The translations under genes were made by a program, and so were the position numbers. The notes under the pieces are model-generated. The model had not been told where the DNA came from, ran no database searches, and was given only the letters and a program-made list of their open reading frames with translations. From Bradyrhizobiaceae bacterium (GTDB lineage Bacteria; Pseudomonadota; Alphaproteobacteria; Rhizobiales; Xanthobacteraceae), in contig RXJJ01000002.1 in assembly GCA_003963145.1 (NCBI GenBank), forward strand, positions 124,001 to 188,000: 64,000 nt of DNA. Direction: 5' to 3'. Shown one piece after another: positions 39,060-47,896 of this stretch; positions within the stretch are counted from its first letter, which is position 1; every line of letters begins with the position of its first letter.

Positions 39060-39131
39060 GCGGCCACCCTAGGCGGACGCTGTTAACGTGCCGTCAATTC
39101 GCATGACAAAAAATGCGACGGAAAGGCGGAT

Positions 39132-40634
39132 TTAATGTGCCGATCCGCGTTCGCGAAACGCCTCGGTCATCAGCGGGCCGAGGCCGAGTTCGACCATGGC
39201 CTCGCGCACCCGTGCGGCTTCGCTGGCGCGGCCCGCCAGCCGGTGTCCGTTGAGTTGATCCGGCAGAGTTGTGAATGTCGTGCCGGGTCCGAGCCTCTCC
39301 GCCCAGCGTTCGAGGTCTTGGGTACGGAAGCGATAGAATCCGATGGCGGCCAGGCTTGCGGGCGGGGCGGTGACATGAAGCATGCCGTTGCTCTCGTCCC
39401 TGCGCGCGCCATAGCCGGTATCGACAGAGTCCGGTGCAGGGGTGTTGTCCGTTCGTGCGGGTCGATAAGCCATCGGCGTCGTCGATGCACCGCGCAGGGC
39501 CAGCGTGCCATTCGGCGTCAGCAGGATCTCGCCGGCCGCCCGAGCCTGATTGCCGGATGACAACCCATAAGGGCCTTCGGCAAGCGGAGCAGGCGAGCCG
39601 CCATTCAGACGCCGCCTTGGAACGAGGCCAGCTTCGCCGAACAGATAAACGTCAGTGAAATTTGCCTGCCCGCCATGCCATTCCGCGCTCGATTCCACGC
39701 GTTCGGGTGTGCGCCACAGCCCGACAACGTGCCGCAGCGCCGGGAGTGAATCGATCATGCCGGCTTCACCAAGCCGCAACGCCAGTTGCGCCGGTGCAAT
39801 CAGCGTGTCGCATTCCTCCTGCCGAAGCTGGCCATCCAGCGTCTGCGCATCGAACGGGTGATGGAGCGACAGCGTGCCGCCGCCGAGCAGCCACGTCACG
39901 GTGGACGAAACGAGACCGGCGAAGGACGAGGGTATGACCGAAGAGAGAATGCGGGCAGGCGAAGGCAGTCCGCTTTCCATCGAGATGGCAAGGCCGCCGG
40001 CGATCAGATTGATGTGGCTGCGCGGGACTGCGATCAGCCCGTCTACCGTAACGTCGAAGGAGATGACCGCAGCCTTGCCGGCGTCCACCATGGGCAGCCG
40101 CGGCATTTCGTGAACCGCACCCGGATCGAGCGGCGTCATTCCGTCGGACAGGTGCTTTCCGATACCAAAGACGTGGCGTACCGAAAACACGTCCGCCGCG
40201 GCGTTCATTGCGATCTCCGCGTGATCGACAATGTCAATGCGGCTGGCGCTGATCAGGGCACGCGCATTGATACGGCCGAGCGCGTCGGCGAGTTCTACCC
40301 GGCGCCAGAGTTGCGGCAACAGAGCTACGGTCAGTCCAGCGCGCCATGCGGCGAGCAGCACGAGCGGATATTCCACCGTATTGGCCAACTGAACGGCGAC
40401 GACCGCGCCCGGAGACAATCCTGCGTTCATCAATTGGGCGGCGAGGGCTGTGATCGCCGTGTCGGCCTCCCGGTAAGTCAGCCGCATCGGAGACTGGCCC
40501 GTGACGCGCAACTTGTTGAGCGGGTCGTTGAGCGCCGCTGCGTCGGGCCGCCGGGCCAGCGTGCGTGTGAACAGATCGCACAGGCTCGGCGACGCGGTCC
40601 GGTCACGCATGTCAGGAGACAGTTCGTCGGTCAC
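39132..40634 (-). CDS. Adenylate-forming (AMP-binding) family protein, apparently inactive
   Basis: The 500-residue protein follows the class I adenylate-forming fold in its N-terminal part ('LTYREADTAITALAAQLMNA', 'GAVVAVQLANTVEYPLVLLA'). The phosphate-binding loop [YF][ST]SGTTGxPKG is replaced by 'ISFDVTVDGLIAVPRSH'. The A7 motif TGD is 'DTGYG', and no catalytic lysine motif near the C terminus is visible. It probably does not activate carboxylates and may bind a ligand or protein. The GTG at 40634 is chosen because it overlaps the upstream stop by 4 bp (GTGA); an earlier GTG at 40661 and an ATG at 40610 are alternatives. Confidence 0.75.
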   Translation of the reverse strand: MTDELSPDMRDRTASPSLCDLFTRTLARRPDAAALNDPLNKLRVTGQSPMRLTYREADTAITALAAQLMNAGLSPGAVVAVQLANTVEYPLVLLAAWRAGLTVALLPQLWRRVELADALGRINARALISASRIDIVDHAEIAMNAAADVFSVRHVFGIGKHLSDGMTPLDPGAVHEMPRLPMVDAGKAAVISFDVTVDGLIAVPRSHINLIAGGLAISMESGLPSPARILSSVIPSSFAGLVSSTVTWLLGGGTLSLHHPFDAQTLDGQLRQEECDTLIAPAQLALRLGEAGMIDSLPALRHVVGLWRTPERVESSAEWHGGQANFTDVYLFGEAGLVPRRRLNGGSPAPLAEGPYGLSSGNQARAAGEILLTPNGTLALRGASTTPMAYRPARTDNTPAPDSVDTGYGARRDESNGMLHVTAPPASLAAIGFYRFRTQDLERWAERLGPGTTFTTLPDQLNGHRLAGRASEAARVREAMVELGLGPLMTEAFRERGSAH

Positions 40635-42475
40635 TGCGGCGGCTTCTTCTGTCTGGCCCACCAGGTTTCCGGCAGATAGCCGGTCAGGGCGTTTCTTTCA
40701 GGCTGTTCTATCCGATTCCATCGCGCAATCCATTGGCGCTGAATGTTGTAAAGCGGAATGGCGTAGCAGCCGGATATCAGGACACGATCGAGGGCGCGCA
40801 CCGCGCTGACGAAATCCGGACGTTCGCGCGCCTCCAGCATGGCCGCGATCATTGCGTCGACCGCCGGATTTTTCGCCCCCATGTAATTGCGCGTTCCATT
40901 GATCGAGGCGGACTCGCTGCCCCAGTAGAACGCCTGCTCGTTGCCGGGAGATAGCGACTGGTCCCAGCGATTCTGGATCATGTCGAAGTCGAAGACGAGC
41001 TTGCGCTGGTCGAATTGTACGGCATCGACCACCCGCACGGACACAGTTACGCCGGCGCGTTTGGCGTCTCTTGCGTAGGCCAGCGCGATGCGCTCCTGAT
41101 CGCGGGTCGTGACCAGAATTTCAAAGGCGAGGGGTGCATGCGTGGTTGTATTGCGCAGATCCTTGCCGTCGAGTTCGTAGCCGGCCTGTTTGAACAGATC
41201 GAGCGCGGCGCGCAGCGTGTCCCGGTCGCGTCCGCTGCCATCGGTAACGGGCAGGTGATAGGTGCCATCGAGAATGTCGGGCTGGACGCTCTGTATATAT
41301 GGCGCAAGCAATTGGCGTTCGCGTGCATCCGCGTCCCTGCCGGCAGCCGAAAGCTCCGAGCCCGCGAAATAGCCCGGCGCGCGTCCGTAAAGCCCGAAGA
41401 AATAATTGCGATTGATCCATTCAAAATCATAGAGCAGCAACAATGCCTGGCGGACACGAATGTCGGCGAACACAGGGCGTCTGGTGTTGAACACCAGAAA
41501 TTCGGTAGGCTGCGGCGTGCCGGTCTTGATTTCTTCGCGGATCACTTCGCCGCTGCGCGCCGCCGGAAAATCGTACCCCTCGTGCCAGCGCAGAGGCTCC
41601 GTCTCATTGCGGAAATCGTAGAGGCTGCGCTTGAACGCCTCGAATGAGCCGTTGGCCTCGCGATAAAAATCCAGACGCACCTCGTCGAAATTCCACAGGC
41701 CCTTCACGGCGGGACGATCCGCGCCCCAGTAAGCAGGATTGCGGGTCAGGGTGACGCTGGCGCCCGGCTTGACGTTCGTGACGCGATAAGGTCCCGAGCC
41801 GAGCGGGGCAGTCATCGAGGTTTCCTCGAAGGTCGCGGTGTCCACGGCGTGCTTTGCAAAAATCGGCATCAGGCCGAGGATCAGCGGCAATTCGCGATCC
41901 GCCGTGCCGCCGAAATCGAAACGTATGGTACGCTCATCCAGCGCGGCCGCCTTCGTGACCTTGGAATAATAAAGCCGGTAGTTGGGCCGGCCCTTGTCGC
42001 GCATCAGCTCCCACGAAAACAGAACATCCTCGGCACGTACCGGCGTGCCATCGGAAAATTTGGTGCGCGGATCGAGGTGAAACGTCACGTAGCTGCGCGC
42101 GTCGTCGGTTTCGACGCCGTTCGCAAGGAGACCGTAGAGCGTGAATGGCTCGTCATTGCCGCGGGCCATGAGGCTCTCGACCACATAGCCGCGAATCTGC
42201 TGAACGGCGACGCCCTTGACGATAAAAGGGTTGAGGCTGTCGAAGGTCCCGAGCACGCCGTAAACCATCCGTCCGCCCTTGGGCGCGTCGGGATTGGCAT
42301 ACGGCATATGAGTATAGTCGGGCGGCAGTGCGGGCCTGCCGTGCATTGCAATTGCGAAGGCGGATTCGGCGGCAGCACTCCAGAGCCCCGGAAAAACGAG
42401 GGGGAATAGCCCAAGTCCAGCTGCGGCGGCGAGCACGGCTGCCAGATATCCCGGCAAAAGCCGCGGCCTACCCAT
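40631..42475 (-). CDS. YejA-like periplasmic oligopeptide-binding protein
   Basis: This is a family-5 extracellular solute-binding protein of about 614 residues. A signal peptide ('LPGYLAAVLAAAAGLGLFPL') is followed by 'AMHGRPALPPDYTHMPYANP' and 'DAPKGGRMVYGVLGTFDSLN', typical of YejA, the binding component of oligopeptide/microcin C-type ABC importers. 'YLPETWWAR' is near the end. No yejBEF permease or ATPase genes are nearby. The next gene starts inside its stop codon (GTGA). The start is uncertain: ATG 42475 is adopted, though its ribosome site is very close. A possible TTG lies at 42514. Confidence 0.85.
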   Translation of the reverse strand: MGRPRLLPGYLAAVLAAAAGLGLFPLVFPGLWSAAAESAFAIAMHGRPALPPDYTHMPYANPDAPKGGRMVYGVLGTFDSLNPFIVKGVAVQQIRGYVVESLMARGNDEPFTLYGLLANGVETDDARSYVTFHLDPRTKFSDGTPVRAEDVLFSWELMRDKGRPNYRLYYSKVTKAAALDERTIRFDFGGTADRELPLILGLMPIFAKHAVDTATFEETSMTAPLGSGPYRVTNVKPGASVTLTRNPAYWGADRPAVKGLWNFDEVRLDFYREANGSFEAFKRSLYDFRNETEPLRWHEGYDFPAARSGEVIREEIKTGTPQPTEFLVFNTRRPVFADIRVRQALLLLYDFEWINRNYFFGLYGRAPGYFAGSELSAAGRDADARERQLLAPYIQSVQPDILDGTYHLPVTDGSGRDRDTLRAALDLFKQAGYELDGKDLRNTTTHAPLAFEILVTTRDQERIALAYARDAKRAGVTVSVRVVDAVQFDQRKLVFDFDMIQNRWDQSLSPGNEQAFYWGSESASINGTRNYMGAKNPAVDAMIAAMLEARERPDFVSAVRALDRVLISGCYAIPLYNIQRQWIARWNRIEQPERNALTGYLPETWWARQKKPPQ

Positions 42476-42733
42476 CGCTCCTGTCCCATTCGATTCGGGG
42501 TTTCGCTGGCGCAAAATCTAGCATGCCCATCCGCATGGGGACCGAATGTAATGCGCAAATAAGCACGGTCGGCATTGATCTTTTCGTCCGCCGCTGTATT
42601 GAAGGCGGGCAATTCCGAAGAGGGTGCCGGGTCTGTCACGTAACCGCCGTATTTGGCTCCGAGACAGCCGCGCACCAGGCAGCGTCAGCCCCTTTGTGGC
42701 GGCGGGCGTCAGGTTCAGAAAGGGTTTTCTAGA

Positions 42734-43516
42734 ATGAATTTTCGTAGGTTGGCCGCGCAGGCCTTGCCGCGCGGGCGGAGATTCGCAGGTTATGCCTCTG
42801 TGGCCTTGGCTGCGGTGGCTGTGACAATTGTTTCGATCCCGGCCGTCAACGCTCAGACTCCTCCTGCTGCCCCCAAGGCGGCTCCGAAAGCAGCCCCCGC
42901 CGCAGCGCCGAAAGCGGCTCCGAAGGCTGGTGCCGCTCCGGCCGCGCCAGCCGGCGCCGCTCCCGCCCAGCCCGAGCAGCAGGTTCAGTTGATCTACGGC
43001 CCTTGGACGAAGTTCTGTCTCAAGGGGCAGGATGCCGGCGCCAAGCAGGTCTGCTTCACCGGCAAGGACGGCCGTATCGAATCGGGTCAGACCGTCATTG
43101 CGGCTGTCATCATCGAGCCGGAAGGCGAGCCGAAGAAGGTCCTTCGCGTGACGCTGCCGCTCGGCATGCAGCTGGGCTACGGCACCCGCGCGATCGTGGA
43201 TAACAATCCGCCGGCGCAGAGCCCCTACGTGATCTGTTTCGCCAATGGCTGCATGTCGGATTATGAAGTGACGCCCGAACTGCTGGCCAATCTGAAGAAG
43301 GGCCAGAACCTTGTGATCCAGGCGATCAATTCGAACGGTGCGCCGCTGACGCTGCCGCTGCCGCTCGGCGCCGAGTTCACCAAGGCCTATGACGGCCCGC
43401 CGACCGATCCGAAGGTGTTCGAGGAAAACCAGAAGAAACTGCAGGACGAACTGCAGAAGCGCGCCGCTGAAGCCCGCCAGAAGCTGGAGCAGACGCAGGG
43501 CGGCGCGGCGAAGTAA
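42734..43516 (+). CDS. Invasion-associated locus B (IalB) family protein
   Basis: This is an exported protein of 260 residues with a long signal region ('ASVALAAVAVTIVSIPAVNA') and a low-complexity Ala/Pro/Lys linker of about 40 residues (repeated APKAAPKA). A beta-rich domain follows with 'LIYGPWTKFCLKGQDAGAKQ', 'TLPLGMQLGYGTRAIVD', 'YVICFANGCMSDYEVT' and 'LVIQAINSNGAPLTLPLPL', the IalB/Pfam IalB pattern with paired cysteines. The C terminus is a charged coiled coil. IalB was named in Bartonella for erythrocyte invasion; in free-living Rhizobiales its role is unknown. A terminator follows the stop. Confidence 0.9.
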   Translation: MNFRRLAAQALPRGRRFAGYASVALAAVAVTIVSIPAVNAQTPPAAPKAAPKAAPAAAPKAAPKAGAAPAAPAGAAPAQPEQQVQLIYGPWTKFCLKGQDAGAKQVCFTGKDGRIESGQTVIAAVIIEPEGEPKKVLRVTLPLGMQLGYGTRAIVDNNPPAQSPYVICFANGCMSDYEVTPELLANLKKGQNLVIQAINSNGAPLTLPLPLGAEFTKAYDGPPTDPKVFEENQKKLQDELQKRAAEARQKLEQTQGGAAK

Positions 43517-43536
43517 GCTGGCCCCGCAAAAATTCT

Positions 43537-43565
43537 AAAAGCGCGCAGCGATGCGCGCTTTTTTA
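43537..43565. terminator. Bidirectional Rho-independent terminator between the ialB-like gene and hspQ
   Basis: An 8-bp stem AGCGCGCA / TGCGCGCT (43540-43547 with 43552-43559) is flanked by an A run on the left and a T run on the right, so it can serve both convergent genes. Confidence 0.88.
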
Positions 43566-43604
43566 TTTGCCGATGATGAGTGGAGCGAGATTGGAGGTAT
43601 CAGT

Positions 43605-43937
43605 TCAGTTCAGCGACGGATTGCGCTGGCGATATCCGCCGGATTTGTCCTTCACAAAAATCTCGGCCACTTGCGAGTGACGGATCGGTTCGCCGGAATC
43701 GTCCGGGAGGAGATTTTGCTCGGAGACATATGCGACGTATTCGGATTCCGAATTCTCTGCGAGCAGATGATAGAACGGCTGATCCTTGTGCGGGCGCATG
43801 TCTTCCGGGATCGACAGCCACCATTCCTCGGTGTTGTTGAACTCGGGATCGATGTCGTAGATCACGCCACGGAACGAAAAAATCCGGTGACGTACGATCT
43901 GACCGATCTGAAACTTTGCGGTGCGCGTCTTGATCAT
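43605..43937 (-). CDS. hspQ: Heat-shock protein HspQ (hemimethylated-DNA-binding-like)
   Basis: The 110-residue protein starts 'MIKTRTAKFQIGQIVRHRIF' and has 'FRGVIYDIDPEF', 'PEDMRPHKDQPFYHLLAEN' and 'YVAYVSEQNLLPD', the HspQ/YccV family. HspQ enhances Lon-dependent proteolysis in enterobacteria and was first reported to bind hemimethylated oriC. The length is close to the family norm. It is convergent with the ialB-like gene and divergent from the AEC transporter. A heat-shock promoter was not recognised. Confidence 0.92.
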   Translation of the reverse strand: MIKTRTAKFQIGQIVRHRIFSFRGVIYDIDPEFNNTEEWWLSIPEDMRPHKDQPFYHLLAENSESEYVAYVSEQNLLPDDSGEPIRHSQVAEIFVKDKSGGYRQRNPSLN

Positions 43938-44057
43938 CCCTCGTCGAATAGACCAGGATTGTGGCCGATGCTAGAGGCAAACCGGACAAACCGGCGGGTT
44001 GTGAGCAAACGGGGATTCGCCCCATGCGCGCCCGGAGCGGCGTGACAGCGGCCCCCG

Positions 44058-45011
44058 ATGATCGATGTTTTGAACCTTGCACTGCCGTATTTCGGCTTGA
44101 TTTTCATTGGCTTCGTATGCGGCAAGCGCAAGGGCCTGCCCGAATCCGGGCTCGCCTGGATGAATTTCTTTTTGCTTTATATTTCCCTCCCGGCGCTGTT
44201 CTTTCGAGTTCTGGCAAAAACACCGTTCGAGGAACTGAACAACCCTCCGTTCATCGTCGCCACCACTCTTGGAACAGCGACGGCCTTTGCGCTGGCGCTG
44301 ATCACTGCCCGCCTGACGGGCAAGCTTTCGTGGCGGGAATCTTCGATGGCCGCGCTTGCTGGCGGCTACGGCAATATCGGTTACATGGGTCCGGGACTTG
44401 CGCTGTCGCTGCTCGGCGCGAAGGCCGCCGTCCCCGTGGCGCTCATATTCTGCTTCGACAACGTGTTCCTGTTTTCAATCGTACCGCTGCTGATGGTCGT
44501 GACCGACGGTCAGCGCCGTGCGTTGCTGCCGACCGTCGGACACATCGTCAAACACATCCTGCTGCATCCTCTGATCGCGGCCTCCTATTGCGGCGCACTG
44601 GTTGCGGCACTGCATCTTCAGACGCCGGCTGCGATCGACAGCATGTTGCAATTTCTGCAGAGCGCCGCCGCGCCGGTCGCTTTATTCGTTCTCGGCGTCA
44701 CGGTCGCTTTGCGTCCCTTTACCGGTATTCCGTGGGAGGTGCCGGGTGTGATCAGTGTGAAGCTCTTGCTGCATCCCCTGATCGCGTTCGGACTGTTGAC
44801 GCTTCTGGGGCCGTTTCCGCCGCAGTGGTCGGCGACGGCGGTGCTGCTTGCCTCGTTGCCGCCGGCATTGAATGTGTTTCTTATCGCGCGCCAGTATAAC
44901 ACGTGGATCGAATCGGCTTCGGCCGCTGTGCTGCTCGGTACGTTCCTGTCGGTTGTGACCGTGACGCTCGCGATGCTGCTCATACAGAACGGCGCGATTG
45001 CATTCCCGTAA
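44058..45011 (+). CDS. AEC family (auxin efflux carrier-like) transporter
   Basis: This inner-membrane protein of 317 residues has about ten membrane segments. It starts 'MIDVLNLALPYFGLIFIGFV' and has 'GLAWMNFFLLYISLPALFFR', 'ALAGGYGNIGYMGPGLALSL' and 'AVLLASLPPALNVFLIARQY'. The split of the segments around the 'GGYGNIGYMGP' loop fits the AEC family of bacterial carriers, which export or import small organic acids such as malonate or malate. The substrate is not evident from context. It is divergent from hspQ and convergent with the UbiH-family gene, with 8 bp between stops. Confidence 0.88.
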   Translation: MIDVLNLALPYFGLIFIGFVCGKRKGLPESGLAWMNFFLLYISLPALFFRVLAKTPFEELNNPPFIVATTLGTATAFALALITARLTGKLSWRESSMAALAGGYGNIGYMGPGLALSLLGAKAAVPVALIFCFDNVFLFSIVPLLMVVTDGQRRALLPTVGHIVKHILLHPLIAASYCGALVAALHLQTPAAIDSMLQFLQSAAAPVALFVLGVTVALRPFTGIPWEVPGVISVKLLLHPLIAFGLLTLLGPFPPQWSATAVLLASLPPALNVFLIARQYNTWIESASAAVLLGTFLSVVTVTLAMLLIQNGAIAFP

Positions 45012-45019
45012 AAGCCGGC

Positions 45020-46243
45020 CTAGCCAGATTTTGCGTCGGAACCTTCCGGAAGCGCCCGGCTGCGCCACGAGGGCGAAAGACCTTCGCGCATCGCAAGCCT
45101 GCGCACAGGACCGGCGGATTCGATCAGATGCATGCCGAGCGCGCGCAAGGCCTGCACGGGAAAAAGATTGCTGAGCAGCGACCGGTTGGCCATGTCGATC
45201 ACGAATGTGCGGCTGAAGACGTCCGCGCGCCGGTCCGCGACGTAGCGCACCAGGATTTGCTCCTCGCCGATGTCTTCACCCGTTTCGCGCGCGCGCGTGA
45301 CAATGGCGGCAATGTCGGCGGCATCGCGCAATCCTATGTTCAGGCCCTGAGCTCCGATCGGAGGCACTACGTGCGCGGCTTCTCCAACCAGAGCAATTCT
45401 CCTCGCGGCAAGCGCGGCCGGTGTCTCGATCGAAAGCGGGAACACATGCCGGCTGGCTTCCGCGCGCATGCGGCCTAAGATCGAATGCGACTGCCTTTCG
45501 GCGGCCGTGCCAAGCGCTTCGTCGCTCAATCCCGCCAGTCGCGCGGCGTTGTCCGGCGTTGTGACCCACACAACGCTCGAGCGGTCGCCCGGCAGCGGCA
45601 CAAAGACGCAGGGGCCATGTGATGTATGAAACTCTGTCGAAATATTACGGTGCGGCCGCGTATGGGAGACGTTGAAGGTCACGGCCGACTGATCGAGCAC
45701 GCGGCGCTTCACTGAAATGCCGGCGGCCTTACGGGAGAGGGAGTGTTTGCCGTCGGCTCCGGCGACCAGCGCAGCGGCAAATGTTTGACCGCCCGCGGTT
45801 CGAATACGAACGATATCATCGTCCGCCGCAATCTCGGCGGCTTCGTCGTCATAGCGCACGAGATGATCGAGTTCGGCGGCGCGCTCTTCCAGCGCGGTCA
45901 TCAGAATCCGGTTTTCGATATTGAAGCCGAATGCTTCGGCCCCGATTTCCTCGGCGGAAAACCGGACTTCCGGCGCCCGGATCAGCCGGCCGGTATCGTC
46001 GACCAGGCGCATGACCTGCAATGGGGCGGCGTGTGCCGCACAACGCCGCCAGACGTCCAGAGCGGTCAAGAAATCGATCGATCCGCCGAGCAGGGCGGTG
46101 GTGCGATTGTCGCCATAGGGAACCTTGCGGGCCACGAGCGCCGCAGAAAGGCCGCCTTGTGCCATGGCAATCGCTGTTGCAAGGCCGACGGGACCGCCGC
46201 CGACAATCGCGACATCGAATTTGGTTGTGTCGTTCTGGTTCAT
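45020..46243 (-). CDS. UbiH/UbiF/Coq6-family FAD monooxygenase
   Basis: This is a flavin hydroxylase of 407 residues of the group that adds hydroxyls to the ubiquinone ring. It has the Rossmann motif 'FDVAIVGGGPVGLATAIAMA', an internal 'VAGADGKHSLSRKAAGI' (DG motif) and the second FAD motif 'LVGEAAHVVPPIGAQGLNIG', where Glu replaces the usual Asp in GD. The start at 46243 is preferred over a longer in-frame start, since the domain begins within ten residues of it. Whether it acts on C1, C5 or C6 of the ring cannot be told. It stands alone, divergent from pcs. Confidence 0.88.
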   Translation of the reverse strand: MNQNDTTKFDVAIVGGGPVGLATAIAMAQGGLSAALVARKVPYGDNRTTALLGGSIDFLTALDVWRRCAAHAAPLQVMRLVDDTGRLIRAPEVRFSAEEIGAEAFGFNIENRILMTALEERAAELDHLVRYDDEAAEIAADDDIVRIRTAGGQTFAAALVAGADGKHSLSRKAAGISVKRRVLDQSAVTFNVSHTRPHRNISTEFHTSHGPCVFVPLPGDRSSVVWVTTPDNAARLAGLSDEALGTAAERQSHSILGRMRAEASRHVFPLSIETPAALAARRIALVGEAAHVVPPIGAQGLNIGLRDAADIAAIVTRARETGEDIGEEQILVRYVADRRADVFSRTFVIDMANRSLLSNLFPVQALRALGMHLIESAGPVRRLAMREGLSPSWRSRALPEGSDAKSG

Positions 46244-46351
46244 CCGAAAGTCCGTATCGGAGCCGCCCTTTTCCCACATTGGGAAATGATATCAAGTCGT
46301 ATGCAATTCCGGTTTTATAAATAGCGCCAGATACGATAGGTCTTTGAGGGC

Positions 46352-47071
46352 ATGATTGTGCCGACCAACCCCACGAGATCTACGCGTTTGCGCGCATTCG
46401 GCGTCCACGTTTTCACCGCGCTCGGCGCGGGGGTTGCGTTAATCGCCTTGCTGGAGGCTGTCCGGGAGCACTGGGCGGCGATGTTCGCCTGGCTCGGCGT
46501 GGCCCTTCTCATCGATGCTCTCGATGGCCCGCTGGCACGGCGGCTCGATGTCGTCGGGGTCCTGCCGAACTGGTCCGGCGACACACTCGATCTTATCGTC
46601 GATTTTACCACCTATGTCTTCGTTCCAGCCTACGCGATTGCCGCCAGCGGCCTGTTGATACCGCTGGCGACGCCACTTCTGGGAATTGCCATCGTCGTTT
46701 CGGGAGCTCTGTATTTTGCCGACCGGCGCATGAAAACAGATGACAATCATTTCCGCGGCTTTCCTACCCTGTGGAACGGCGCGGCGTTCTATCTGTTTTT
46801 GCTCAAGCCGGCGCCAGCGGTCGGCAGTATTATTCTTGCACTGCTCGTGGTTTTAACCTTCGTCCCGTTCAGCGTCATGCACCCGGTCCGGACCCGGCGG
46901 TTTCGGATATTCAACCTGGCCCTGATTGTTGTTTGGGCCGGTTTGTGCATTTTCGCAATTGCCGTAAACTTTCAGGTCTCGGTCGGTGTGAAGGCCGCTC
47001 TGTGCGCGATTGCGCTTTATATCCTTTTCAGCGACCTCATGATCCGCTTGTTCAAACGGACTTTCGCATGA
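46352..47071 (+). CDS. pcs: Phosphatidylcholine synthase
   Basis: Pcs condenses CDP-diacylglycerol with choline to give phosphatidylcholine, a membrane lipid needed by rhizobia in symbiosis. The 239-residue membrane protein has the CDP-alcohol phosphotransferase motif in its Pcs form: 'LIDALDGPLARRLDV' followed by 'GDTLDLIVDFTTYVFVPAYA', with the spaced aspartates. About eight membrane segments are present. The stop overlaps the terC-like start by 4 bp (ATGA), so the two are translationally coupled. Confidence 0.93.
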   Translation: MIVPTNPTRSTRLRAFGVHVFTALGAGVALIALLEAVREHWAAMFAWLGVALLIDALDGPLARRLDVVGVLPNWSGDTLDLIVDFTTYVFVPAYAIAASGLLIPLATPLLGIAIVVSGALYFADRRMKTDDNHFRGFPTLWNGAAFYLFLLKPAPAVGSIILALLVVLTFVPFSVMHPVRTRRFRIFNLALIVVWAGLCIFAIAVNFQVSVGVKAALCAIALYILFSDLMIRLFKRTFA

Positions 47072-47811
47072 TGGACCTGTTGACCAGCCCGGAAGCCTGG
47101 GCCGCGCTGCTGACATTGACAGCGCTCGAAATCGTGCTCGGCATCGATAACGTGATCTTCCTGTCCGTGATCGTGTCACGCATCCCGCCGCCGCAGGCGA
47201 AACGCGCGCGGCAGATCGGTTTGTTGCTGGCGCTGGTCTTCCGGATTTTGCTGCTGACGATACTGGTCTGGCTGATCGGACTGACCAGACCGGTTCTGAC
47301 CGTCGCCGGGTTTGCGCTGTCATGGCGCGACATCATCCTCATCGTCGGCGGGTTTTTCCTGATCGCGAAGGCGACGCACGAAATTCATGCCGAGGTCGAA
47401 GGAGACGAGCCGGAGGAGGGAGAGCGGCCCGCCGCCGATGCGTTTTTCTGGGTCATCGTCCAGATCATTATTATCGACCTCGTGTTCTCTCTGGATTCGA
47501 TCATCACTGCCATCGGCATGGCGGAGGATCTTCGGATCATGGTCGCAGCGGTCGTGATCGCCTGTATCGTGATGTATCTCTCGTCCGGGCCGGTCTCGGC
47601 ATTCGTCGCCGAACATCCGACCACCAAGATGCTGGCGCTTGCATTTCTGGTTCTGATCGGCGTGGCGCTGGTGGCCGACGGTCTGCAATTCCATATTCCG
47701 CGCGCCTACATCTACTGCGCCATTGCCTTCTCGGCTGCGGTCGAGGCATTCAATATCCTCGCCAAGCGCAATCGCAAGCGCAGACGGGCAGCTTCGGTGG
47801 GCCCGCCGTAA
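47068..47811 (+). CDS. TerC family membrane protein
   Basis: The 247-residue protein has about seven membrane segments and the two acidic TerC motifs 'ALEIVLGIDNVIFLSV' and 'IIIIDLVFSLDSIITAIGMA', which are thought to bind metal ions. TerC proteins (MMT family) export manganese and metallate exoenzymes. The start at 47068 overlaps the pcs stop; an immediately following ATG at 47071 is also possible. The acidic loop 'EVEGDEPEEGER' lies between segments. Confidence 0.92.
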   Translation: MMDLLTSPEAWAALLTLTALEIVLGIDNVIFLSVIVSRIPPPQAKRARQIGLLLALVFRILLLTILVWLIGLTRPVLTVAGFALSWRDIILIVGGFFLIAKATHEIHAEVEGDEPEEGERPAADAFFWVIVQIIIIDLVFSLDSIITAIGMAEDLRIMVAAVVIACIVMYLSSGPVSAFVAEHPTTKMLALAFLVLIGVALVADGLQFHIPRAYIYCAIAFSAAVEAFNILAKRNRKRRRAASVGPP

Positions 47812-47896
47812 GAACGGATCGCCATAGACCGCGTTGACAGGCGATACGCGATGGTTTTCGGTGCGTTTCAACCAAATGAAGTTCAGGGAGCAGGAC

